Shown piece after piece: positions 1 through 6,626 of a stretch of 36,052 bases of DNA. Positions within the stretch are counted from its first letter, which is position 1. Each line of letters opens with the position of its first letter. Where the stretch lies: the NCBI GenBank assembly GCA_900321275.1, contig ONVI01000042.1:1-36052 (forward strand), in the 5' to 3' direction. The notes beneath the pieces were generated by a model. It ran no database searches. It worked only from the letters and a program-made list of their open reading frames with translations, and was not told the origin of the DNA. The stretch is from an uncultured Eubacteriales bacterium (GTDB lineage Bacteria; Bacillota; Clostridia; Oscillospirales; Oscillospiraceae). A program made the translations under genes and the position numbers.

Positions 1-11
1 CGTATGAGACG

Positions 12-92
12 TGTTTTGTGCCCTTTGGCACAAAACAGGCAGCGCGCGTTCGCGCGTTGCCTTTTCCATAAAACACAGTGTTTTATGGAAAA
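12..92. repeat. Three back-to-back perfect or near-perfect hairpins
   Basis: Three inverted repeats follow each other with no spacer. The first has arms 12-22 and 27-37 with loop CTTT. The second has arms 38-48 and 51-61, is very GC rich and has one G-T pair. The third has arms 62-76 and 78-92, 15 bp, perfect, separated by a single A. No gene is recognisable in 1-114. Function is unknown; they could be terminators of a gene outside the window, or part of a mobile element end. Confidence 0.6.
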
Positions 93-114
93 ATAGTATG
101 ACAAAACGTAAAAG

Positions 115-149
115 AACGCCCGGCGGATCATCAGGACCGGCCGGGCGTT
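115..149 (-). terminator. Probable terminator of the MBL-fold gene
   Basis: A 10 bp perfect stem pairs 115-124 with 140-149 (AACGCCCGGC / GCCGGGCGTT). On the minus strand it is followed by CTTTTACGTTTTG, a moderate U-rich tract. It lies about 40 nt past the stop of the minus-strand gene that ends at 192. Confidence 0.5.
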
Positions 150-158
150 TGGCTGATG

Positions 159-175
159 GATTATTCAGCGCTTCC
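159..175. repeat. Solitary end of the dispersed ~160 bp repeat
   Basis: GATTATTCAGCGCTTCC matches the right terminal repeat of the copies at 1399, 1698 and 10936 with small differences. No matching interior or left end is seen, so it is a remnant. Confidence 0.4.
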
Positions 176-191
176 TTAGGAAATAGGGTTA

Positions 192-1028
192 CTAAATGGT
201 AATCACGCCCGGCTTGACATCCGGATCGTGGCTGCACAGCACGGCGGCGCAGCCGGGGTCTGCGGCCATGTCCGCAATCCAGCGGAGGCTTTTCCTCTGA
301 AAATCGCGGGCAAAACCAAAGCCGGGCACGATGCTCTCCTGCCAGTTGCGGGGCGAAAAGGCGGCGTCTGCCGTCAGGAGGACAAATCTTCCGCCGCTTC
401 GGATCACGATTGCCGCCTGACCTTCCGTATGCCCGGGCACATTGACCAGCTGTATGCTTTCATCCCCGAACAGATCAATGGCCCAACGGTTCGGCCCGAG
501 CGGAGAACCCCGGTAATACGGGCGCTCCATGGGATATTGAATCCAGAGATTCTGCGGCTGCCGGATCCTGTACACGGTGCGGCAGGACCAATAGTATTCG
601 TATTCCGGCAGGACGATATGCTTCGCCCCGCTCACATGCCTCAGCCCCGCCACATGGTCGACGTCGAGGTGCGTCAGCAGCACATAGTCCAGATCCTCCG
701 GCCCAATGCCCATGCCTGCCAGCCGCTCGTGGATCGCCATCCCGTTCGGCACAAAGGGATGAAAGAGCGCCGCCATTTGCGGCGGAAGGATTGTTGCTGC
801 CGCCTTGGGGTCGTACACGCCCTGGGGACTTATCTCCCGGCACAAGCCGGTGTCCACAAGGATCAGCCCCTTCGGGTGCTCGATCAAATAGGTGAAGACG
901 GGAAGCGTGACCCGGTTTTTATCGGCTGCCGTAAGCTGCTTTGCCGCTTCGATCAGGTCGAGCCGTTTCCCGAAGGGGACGGTCGGATCGACGCGGATGC
1001 TTCCGCACTGCAGAATGTGAATGTTCAT
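192..1028 (-). CDS. MBL-fold metallohydrolase, N-acyl-homoserine-lactonase-like
   Basis: A 278-residue cytoplasmic metallo-beta-lactamase-fold hydrolase. Metal-ligand motifs are in the expected order: HLDVDH at 120-125, PGH at 198-200, TADAA with Asp221, and SHD with His267. The HxDxDH form (rather than HxHxDH) and this length fit the lactonase-like AttM/AiiB group. No signal peptide is seen. The ATG at 1028 is chosen because AAAGGAG stands 6-8 nt upstream; an upstream in-frame ATG at 1064 has no such site. The gene is monocistronic with its own promoter at 1218-1246 and a folded leader of about 180 nt. The substrate may be a lactone but cannot be read from sequence; the lactonase label is family-based. 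Confidence 0.85.
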   Translation of the reverse strand: MNIHILQCGSIRVDPTVPFGKRLDLIEAAKQLTAADKNRVTLPVFTYLIEHPKGLILVDTGLCREISPQGVYDPKAAATILPPQMAALFHPFVPNGMAIHERLAGMGIGPEDLDYVLLTHLDVDHVAGLRHVSGAKHIVLPEYEYYWSCRTVYRIRQPQNLWIQYPMERPYYRGSPLGPNRWAIDLFGDESIQLVNVPGHTEGQAAIVIRSGGRFVLLTADAAFSPRNWQESIVPGFGFARDFQRKSLRWIADMAADPGCAAVLCSHDPDVKPGVITI

Positions 1029-1210
1029 GGAATCTCCTTTTATAAGTAAATCCCCATGCGGCAAGCCTCGCCAGAATAAATAAAAGCTGATTTATGGGGA
1101 TTTACATGTGCATGAAATCCGGTGCCGCGTGAGCGGCGAGGATTTCGCACGCTCAAAAATTACTATAAAGGCGTCAGCTTTTATAGTGAGTCAGATTGCC
1201 CGAAAATCCG
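1029..1210 (-). promoter_or_regulatory. Highly structured 5' leader of the MBL-fold gene
   Basis: Several complementary segments lie between the predicted transcription start and the RBS. 1046-1057 and 1094-1105 form a perfect 12 bp inverted repeat. 1114-1120 pairs with 1140-1146, with an inner stem 1124-1128/1133-1137. 1162-1172 pairs with 1177-1187. In addition 1080-1090 is a perfect complement of 1174-1184, so it can compete with the last stem. Mutually exclusive pairings suggest an attenuator or RNA switch, but the 11 bp pair could also be the terminal repeats of a ~105 bp mobile element. No known riboswitch class is recognised. Confidence 0.45.
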
Positions 1211-1217
1211 ATAATGA

Positions 1218-1246
1218 AGTATAACGAATTATCCCCGCAAAAGCAA
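1218..1246 (-). promoter_or_regulatory. Sigma-A-type promoter for the MBL-fold gene
   Basis: On the minus strand the -35 is TTGCTT (1246-1241) and the -10 is TATACT (1223-1218), with a 17 bp spacer. Start of transcription is expected near 1210. Confidence 0.6.
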
Positions 1247-1398
1247 GAGACCGCCGATCAGCATTTTCGGCCTCATCGACGTGACAAAAACCGCACCGAG
1301 CTTACGCAGGTATTTTGCCCGGCCGCGCGGCAGAAGCGTGGCCGAGCTTCACCCGAACAGTCTTGACAACGCTGTCATACGAAAATAACTGATACTAA
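1247..1398. other. Intergenic stretch with no recognisable gene
   Basis: Between the minus promoter and the first full repeat copy I see no convincing coding frame. A short minus-strand frame is open here without start or RBS; it could be a gene remnant, but I cannot assign it. Confidence 0.3.
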
Positions 1399-1558
1399 GG
1401 AAACGCTGAATAAATCCCCGCGCACATCCTGACGGCGGATTATCTGCCTGACTTTGCCTGAAAAGCTCAAAAAACACAAAGTATTCCGTCGCTTTTCAGG
1501 CTTCGTCAGACAAAAAATCCACTCGTCAGTCTGCACACGTCGATTTAATCAGCGCTTC
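1399..1558. repeat. Dispersed ~160 bp palindromic repeat, copy 1
   Basis: The left end is GGAAACGCTGAATAAATC and the right end GATTTAATCAGCGCTTC, imperfect terminal inverted repeats of about 18 bp. The interior contains a second long dyad (TGACTTTGCCTGAAAAGC against GCTTTTCAGGCTTCGTCA). No protein is encoded. It behaves like a MITE or a large structured RNA element. Confidence 0.75.
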
Positions 1559-1571
1559 GTAAAAAATGCAC

Positions 1572-1600
1572 TTGCGTCTTTCTAGAAAATGAGCTATTAT
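1572..1600 (+). promoter_or_regulatory. Candidate promoter for the thioredoxin-domain gene
   Basis: TTGCGT (1572-1577) and TATTAT (1595-1600) are separated by 17 bp. If used, the transcript would carry repeat copy 2 as a ~160 nt hairpin in its 5' UTR. Confidence 0.4.
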
Positions 1601-1697
1601 GTAAACAAGTAAAGTGCTGTTCGATCTGATAAAGATTGCTTGACCAAGCCGTCTGCCACGATGAGATTCAGGTTAAGGCTGTCAGCTGAAACTCTTG

Positions 1698-1857
1698 GGA
1701 AACGCTGAATAAATCCCCGCGCACATCCTGACGGTGTATTTTCCGCCTGACTTTGCCTGAAAAGCTCGAAATACACAAAGTATTCCATCGCTTTTCAGGC
1801 TTCGTCAGACAAAAAAACGCTCGCCGGTCTGCACGCGTCGATTTCATCAGCGCTTCC
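1698..1857. repeat. Dispersed ~160 bp palindromic repeat, copy 2
   Basis: It has the same ends and interior dyad as copy 1. It is flanked by CTTG directly on both sides (1694-1697 and 1858-1861), a likely 4 bp target duplication. It ends only 26 nt before the downstream start codon. Confidence 0.8.
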
Positions 1858-1883
1858 CTTGATATATGAAAGGAGAAAAACCG

Positions 1884-3209
1884 ATGAACAAACTGATTAC
1901 CTGCATGCTGATCCTTGCGCTTTCCCTGAGCGCTCTCGGCGCTGGCGCCTTTGCGGCGGATGCCGGGACCGTTTCGATGAACTTTGAGGAGGTAGGCCTG
2001 GCGTTTGAGCTTCCGGAAGAGTTTGTCAAGACCAAGGGCATACTTGAGCCCTATCCCATCGGTGAGCTTGCCTCCGGTATCACGTTCATGATGTTTTCCT
2101 ATACTGCCATGACCCCGGATGAACTCAAGGCTCTGGAGGAAAGCGAGGCAATTACCAAGGAGCAGGAAGACGCCCTGGTGAATGCGATGGGCAATTTAGC
2201 CTATGTCTTCTCCATTGACGGCGGCCGAAACGCGGGCGATATTCTGGAAACCCTTCAGATCCCGACCGTCACGGAAGCCGATTTCACCGAAATTGGGAAG
2301 GCCGAGGATGTGACCTTCTACCTGTTCCTGGATAAGGAAACGGACAAGGCGTTTCTCTCGGGTATAGCGCCGGAGTTTGCCGAAGAGTTCACCACGCTCC
2401 AGAGCAAGCTGCCTGAAGTCCTGAAGGCAGGCACGTTCTCGGTTCCCCGTCCCATCGGCAGCGAGCTTGTCGGCCGCGTCCTGCGCTTTGAAACCAAGGA
2501 CATCGACGGCAACCCCGTCAAGAGCGAAGATATCTTCGCTAAAAACGAGATCACCATGGTCAACGTATGGGCGACCTGGTGCGGCCCCTGCCGGAGCGAA
2601 CTGGAAGAGCTGGGCGAGATTGACCGCCGCCTTGCCGCAAAGAACTGCGCCGTCGTCGGTATCTGCATCGACGCAGATGAGGCTAAGGACGAGGCAAAAG
2701 AAATGATGAAGCAATATCGCATGGATTACCTGAACATCCTGCCCTTTGACGATCTGGACGACGCTCTCGCGATTCAGGGTTACCCGACCACCGTATTCGT
2801 CGGCCGTGACGGCACGATCCTTGCGCTTCCTGTCGTTGGCGTTCCCAATGAGCTTTCCTTCTATGAAGAGACGATCGATTCCCTGCTCGCCGGCGAGGCG
2901 CCTGCCGGGAACGACAGCCCCGACGATACCACCACGACCGTCGCCAGCAGCAACGGAAAATACAACGTCCATGTCCGCAACTCCGAAGGCGAGGCGGTCG
3001 AGGGCGTCACGATCCAGTTTTGCTCGGACGAGACCTGCACCCTCGGCAAGACCGACGCGGACGGCCTTGCAAGCTTTGATGCTGCTGAGGGCCAGATCTA
3101 CACCATTCATGTCCTGAAGGTTCCCGAAGGCGTTGAGAAGACCGGCGAAGAGTTCAAGACGCTCGATGTTTACAGCGACATCTACATCGTCCTTCAGAAA
3201 ACCGCTTGA
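1884..3209 (+). CDS. Exported protein with thioredoxin domain and C-terminal prealbumin-like domain
   Basis: A 441-residue protein predicted to act outside the membrane in thiol-disulfide chemistry. Residues 1-25 are a Sec signal peptide ending at AFA-AD. Residues 26-195 form an N-terminal domain I do not recognise. Residues 196-335 are a TlpA/ResA-like thioredoxin fold with WCGPC (active cysteines 233 and 236) and a cis-proline motif YPTT at 300-303. A Ser/Thr-rich linker (344-357) leads to a C-terminal beta domain (359-440) with the NSEGEAVEGVTI and TDADGLASF pattern of carboxypeptidase-regulatory/SpaA-like domains. ATG 1884 has AAAGGAG 8 nt upstream; the in-frame ATG at 1866 lies upstream of that site. 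The gene stands alone. The three-part architecture is unusual for a TlpA-like protein. Confidence 0.85.
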   Translation: MNKLITCMLILALSLSALGAGAFAADAGTVSMNFEEVGLAFELPEEFVKTKGILEPYPIGELASGITFMMFSYTAMTPDELKALEESEAITKEQEDALVNAMGNLAYVFSIDGGRNAGDILETLQIPTVTEADFTEIGKAEDVTFYLFLDKETDKAFLSGIAPEFAEEFTTLQSKLPEVLKAGTFSVPRPIGSELVGRVLRFETKDIDGNPVKSEDIFAKNEITMVNVWATWCGPCRSELEELGEIDRRLAAKNCAVVGICIDADEAKDEAKEMMKQYRMDYLNILPFDDLDDALAIQGYPTTVFVGRDGTILALPVVGVPNELSFYEETIDSLLAGEAPAGNDSPDDTTTTVASSNGKYNVHVRNSEGEAVEGVTIQFCSDETCTLGKTDADGLASFDAAEGQIYTIHVLKVPEGVEKTGEEFKTLDVYSDIYIVLQKTA

Positions 3210-3245
3210 TGAACCTTTGAACTATATACGGATGCTTTGATCAAT

Positions 3246-3284
3246 GGGCTGCGGCGGAGTCGAAAACGCTGCAGCCCAAGCTTT
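3246..3284 (+). terminator. Probable terminator of the thioredoxin-domain gene
   Basis: GGGCTGCGGC (3246-3255) pairs with GCTGCAGCCC (3268-3277), followed by AAGCTTTTCC. The U run is short, so this is moderate. Confidence 0.45.
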
Positions 3285-3352
3285 TCCTGGTTGGAACAGC
3301 TATGGGAAATCACCGGCGGTGCATGTTCATAGAAATATTACATCCCGGGGAC

Positions 3353-3381
3353 TTGACGATAACTGAACGATCGTTTATTAT
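3353..3381 (+). promoter_or_regulatory. Promoter of the TetR gene with a palindromic operator in the spacer
   Basis: -35 TTGACG (3353-3358) and -10 TATTAT (3376-3381) have a 17 bp spacer. The spacer holds TGAACGATCGTTTA, centred on the perfect 10 bp palindrome AACGATCGTT. This is a typical position and form for TetR autoregulation. Confidence 0.75.
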
Positions 3382-3408
3382 AAGGATACTTGGGGGGTGG
3401 AAAGCCTT

Positions 3409-3969
3409 GTGAGAATAAAAGATGAGAATAAGCAGCAGCGGATCAAGGATGCTGTTGTGAGCCTGATCCTGCGCGAGGGGATCAACGGCGCGTCGGTGTC
3501 CAAGATCGCAAGGGAAGCTGGCGTCTCCGCGGCGACGATCTACGTTTACTATAACAGCAAGGAAGACATGCTCACGGAGGTTTTCCGGGAATATGCCATC
3601 GCCCCGTATCGTTATGTGATGCAGCGAATCGATCCGGCCATGGACGGGCGCGCCCTGATCGACGCGATTGTCCGCGGCTGTTACAGCTTTAGCTGTGAGC
3701 ATGAGGAGATTTTCAGCTTCGTGGAGCAGTGCTCCCGCTGTCCCACGCTTTCGGAGAGCGTTTCGGAAGAGGCATGCTCCTGTGATGTTCTGGATCTGAT
3801 TCATGCGTATCAGGCCAGGGGAGTTTTTCGCCCTTACAGCGACTGGAACCTCGGCGCGGTTCTTTTCGCGCCGGTTCGTTTCCTGGCCATGAACCGCAGC
3901 GCGATGGGCGAGGGGGAGGAATCGCTGGCGGAGCTGGTCCGCATGCTGCAGACGCTGTTACTGTATTAA
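3409..3969 (+). CDS. TetR/AcrR family transcriptional regulator
   Basis: A 186-residue one-component regulator. Residues about 10-56 form the TetR DNA-binding domain: ASVSKIAREAGVSAATIYVYY is the helix-turn-helix with the family's YxYYxSKEDML continuation. The rest is a helical ligand-binding domain with several cysteines at about 105-126 (CSRC, CSC), a possible redox or metal feature. GTG 3409 is taken as start because GGGTGG stands 8 nt upstream and the product then begins MRIKDENKQQ; GTG 3397 is the alternative. The promoter carries a palindrome suited to autoregulation, and the downstream neighbour 79 bp away is lon, which it may also control. Confidence 0.85.
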   Translation: MRIKDENKQQRIKDAVVSLILREGINGASVSKIAREAGVSAATIYVYYNSKEDMLTEVFREYAIAPYRYVMQRIDPAMDGRALIDAIVRGCYSFSCEHEEIFSFVEQCSRCPTLSESVSEEACSCDVLDLIHAYQARGVFRPYSDWNLGAVLFAPVRFLAMNRSAMGEGEESLAELVRMLQTLLLY

Positions 3970-4014
3970 TACCCTCCCTGCCCTTCCCGGCAGGGAAAAA
4001 AATATGATGAATGA

Positions 4015-4032
4015 TAAATGAACGTTTAGTTA
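4015..4032 (+). promoter_or_regulatory. Candidate second TetR operator before lon
   Basis: TAAATGAACGTTTAGTTA contains the palindrome AACGTT and shares TGAACG and TTTA with the operator at 3363-3376. It lies just before the lon RBS, so binding could block lon transcription. The half-site spacing differs by two bases, so this is tentative. Confidence 0.35.
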
Positions 4033-4048
4033 AGAAGGAGAATGCAAA

Positions 4049-6346
4049 ATGATAGTTGTCCCGACTTATAATATGATCCTGTCCCCGGACGCCGCGATAT
4101 TTTTCCCGCTGGATCAGCTTCGCCGCAACGCGGGAGCGGGCGGCGTTGCCGTGGGCGAAAAGGTGATCCTCATCGTTGCGAAAGAGAACAAGGGCTATTC
4201 GGAGCTTACGGAAAACGACTTTTATCCCATCGGTGTGAGCGGCAGCATCACGGAGCTGAATCAGCAGGGGTATGCCGTGATCCGTACGCAGTACCGCGTG
4301 AACCTGGAGGATGTGCGAATCTATCCCGACCACACGATGAAGCTGATGACCTCGCGCCGCGCGGAGGATGACGACCTGGACAGCGCCGCCGGGCAGGAAA
4401 AGCTCAGGGCGCTCCTTCGGGAGATGCACAGCTTCGCCGAGGGACTTCCCTGGGCACAGACCGCGGAGTTCTTCATCAACCAGGTGGATTCTCTCGGCAT
4501 GGCCGCCTGCATCATGTCCCCGCTGCTGTCGAACTCCAACGAGGAGCGCTACGCCATTCTCGCCGAAGACAGCAAAGCCAGACGGGCGGAGCTGATCGAA
4601 AAAATGCTGTATGAGTATATTGAGGTCGCGCGCATCACCAACGAGGCCAATTCCTCCCAGCAGCAGGAATACCAGCAGCGTTACAAGGAGGCCGCCATCA
4701 AGCGGCAGATGGAGCATCTTCAAAAGGAACTGGACGACATGCACCCGGAAAATGTGACGGACGTGCAGAAGTTTCAGCAGCGGATTCAGGATTCCGGCAT
4801 GAATGAGACTGCCCGCCGGGAAGCGGAGAAGGTTCTCAACCGTCTGCGCCAGGAGGGGAAGGAGAGCGTGGAGTCCGGCATGCTCTATGACTACCTGGAC
4901 TTCGTGACTACGCTGTCATGGAAGAAGGAGAAGACCGAGCGCATTGATCTTGCAGAGGCGCGCCATATTCTGGATGAGGATCATTATGGCTTGAAAAAGG
5001 TCAAGGACCGCATCATCCAGCAGATCGCCGTCATGAACCTCAAACAGCGGCAATCCGGCTCGATCCTGCTCTTTGTCGGCGCGCCCGGTACGGGCAAGAC
5101 CAGCATCGGAAAGAGCATCGCGCGCGCCCTGGGCCGCCGGTATGTGCGCGTCAGCCTCGGCGGCGTACATGACGAGAGCGATATCCGCGGCCATCGGCGT
5201 ACCTACATCGGCTCCATGCCGGGGCGTATCATGGACGGCATCCACAAGAGCGGCGTGTCCAATCCGGTCATGGTGCTCGACGAGGTGGACAAGCTCTCCG
5301 CGTCCTACAACGGCAGCCCGGCCAGCGCCCTTCTGGAGGTACTTGATCCCGAGCAGAACAACACCTTTACCGACCACTACATGAACGTACCCTATGACCT
5401 GTCCGACGTGCTGTTTATCTGCACGGCCAACAGCCTGGACACCATCCCGCAGCCGCTGCTTGACCGCATGGAGGTCATCCAGTTCCAGGGCTATACGCCG
5501 CTGGAAAAGCAGCGGATCGCGCGGGAGCACCTGATCCCCAAATCCATGGAGGCCATGGGGATCGCCGAGAATCGAATGACGGTCACGGACGAGGCGCTGG
5601 AAACCCTGATTTCCGATTATACCATGGAAGCGGGCGTGCGCGGCCTGCGAAAGCGGATCGATGCGCTGTGCCGCAGTCTCGCCGTGAAGGTCGCCTCCGA
5701 TCCGGACGCGGTAATTGAGGTCACGCCCGAGAGCGTGCGCGAGGAGCTGGATACCCGCCCGATCCGCCATGACAGCATCCTGCCCGAGCCGCAGGAGGGT
5801 GTGGTCACCGGCCTTGCCTGGACGCCGGTGGGCGGCGATATCCTTTACATTGAAACGATGCTCATGCCCGGCAAGGGAGAGCTGATTATCACCGGGCAGC
5901 TCGGCGACGTGATGAAGGAATCCGCCCGCATCGCGCTGAGCCTGGTGAAGAGCCTCTTCCCGCATGAAGCGGAGGTTCTGAACGATCACGACCTGCACAT
6001 CCATGTGCCGGAGGGCGCGGTGCCCAAGGACGGCCCTTCCGCAGGCGTCACGCTGACCACAGCGCTGTCGTCCCTGCTCACCGGGCGCGTGGTCGATCCC
6101 CACATCGCCATGACCGGCGAGGTTGCCCTGCGCGGCGCCGTCACGCCCATCGGGGGATTGCCGGAGAAATTGATGGCCGCCCAGCGCGCCGGGATCACCA
6201 AAGTCTTTATCCCGAAAGAAAACCTTTACGATCTCAAGGATGTGGCGCAGGAGGTCAGAGATAAAATCGAGATCGTCCCGGTCGCCCATATCTGTGAGCT
6301 GCTGGATGCTGTCGGCGTCCTCAAGCCGATGTCGATTGCCGTATAA
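4049..6346 (+). CDS. lon: ATP-dependent Lon protease
   Basis: A 765-residue hexameric AAA+ serine protease that unfolds and degrades cytoplasmic proteins. It has an N-terminal LON substrate domain (about 1-190), a coiled segment (200-275), and an ATPase module with Walker A GAPGTGKT (344-351) and Walker B VMVLDE (407-412). The protease domain has catalytic Ser664 in PKDGPSAG and Lys707 in PEKLMAAQ. The length is normal for LonA. RBS AAGGAG is 8 nt before ATG 4049. It follows the TetR gene on the same strand and probably forms a regulated pair with it, in contrast to the common heat-shock lon context. The N-terminal domain (MIVVPTYNMILSPD) departs from housekeeping LonA, so this may be an accessory Lon. 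Confidence 0.95.
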   Translation: MIVVPTYNMILSPDAAIFFPLDQLRRNAGAGGVAVGEKVILIVAKENKGYSELTENDFYPIGVSGSITELNQQGYAVIRTQYRVNLEDVRIYPDHTMKLMTSRRAEDDDLDSAAGQEKLRALLREMHSFAEGLPWAQTAEFFINQVDSLGMAACIMSPLLSNSNEERYAILAEDSKARRAELIEKMLYEYIEVARITNEANSSQQQEYQQRYKEAAIKRQMEHLQKELDDMHPENVTDVQKFQQRIQDSGMNETARREAEKVLNRLRQEGKESVESGMLYDYLDFVTTLSWKKEKTERIDLAEARHILDEDHYGLKKVKDRIIQQIAVMNLKQRQSGSILLFVGAPGTGKTSIGKSIARALGRRYVRVSLGGVHDESDIRGHRRTYIGSMPGRIMDGIHKSGVSNPVMVLDEVDKLSASYNGSPASALLEVLDPEQNNTFTDHYMNVPYDLSDVLFICTANSLDTIPQPLLDRMEVIQFQGYTPLEKQRIAREHLIPKSMEAMGIAENRMTVTDEALETLISDYTMEAGVRGLRKRIDALCRSLAVKVASDPDAVIEVTPESVREELDTRPIRHDSILPEPQEGVVTGLAWTPVGGDILYIETMLMPGKGELIITGQLGDVMKESARIALSLVKSLFPHEAEVLNDHDLHIHVPEGAVPKDGPSAGVTLTTALSSLLTGRVVDPHIAMTGEVALRGAVTPIGGLPEKLMAAQRAGITKVFIPKENLYDLKDVAQEVRDKIEIVPVAHICELLDAVGVLKPMSIAV

Positions 6347-6350
6347 TTAA

Positions 6351-6408
6351 GGAAACGCTGATTTAATCCCCTCGCCAGTCTGCACACGTCGATTTGTTCA
6401 GCGCTTCC
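6351..6408. repeat. Short internally deleted copy of the dispersed repeat
   Basis: It starts GGAAACGCTGATTTAATC and ends GATTTGTTCAGCGCTTCC, and it keeps only the right-hand interior (CTCGCCAGTCTGCACACG). It starts 4 nt after the lon stop codon. Clear target duplications are not visible. Confidence 0.6.
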
Positions 6409-6420
6409 CAAAAAATACCG

Positions 6421-6466
6421 AAAAGCCCGCCGCGTGTTGTGATGAACAGCATACGGCGGCTTTTTT
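6421..6466 (+). terminator. Terminator downstream of lon
   Basis: AAAAGCCCGCCGCGT pairs, with two bulges, with ACGGCGGCTTTTTT. The run of six T ends at 6466. Confidence 0.65.
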
Positions 6467-6531
6467 GCACATGACCGGAACTGCGCTGTAATACTGTTTT
6501 CCGATGAAAAGAAAGCTTTTAGATGTTTTTC

Positions 6532-6560
6532 TTGCCAGATTACGGATAACGCGATATAAT
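6532..6560 (+). promoter_or_regulatory. Promoter of the exported phosphatase gene
   Basis: TTGCCA (6532-6537) and a perfect TATAAT (6555-6560) are 17 bp apart, 66 bp before the start codon. Confidence 0.75.
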
Positions 6561-6626
6561 AAATATTTGTAAAATGGGTTGTTTGTCGATTGCCAAATCC
6601 GCAATGCATGATGAAGGGGAATCATA

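Noticed and set aside
1597-1788. Small minus-strand open frame over repeat copy 2
   Set aside because: Most of it is the translation of the repeat, and the same sequence appears in the frame over copy 3; no RBS.
3971-3999. GC-rich hairpin after the TetR gene taken as a terminator
   Set aside because: CCCTGCC/GGCAGGG is followed by A rather than T on the plus strand, so it is not a plus-strand intrinsic terminator; TetR and lon may be co-transcribed.
4916-6289. 457-codon minus-strand open frame opposite lon
   Set aside because: Shadow of lon; His/Asp-rich with no recognisable domain.
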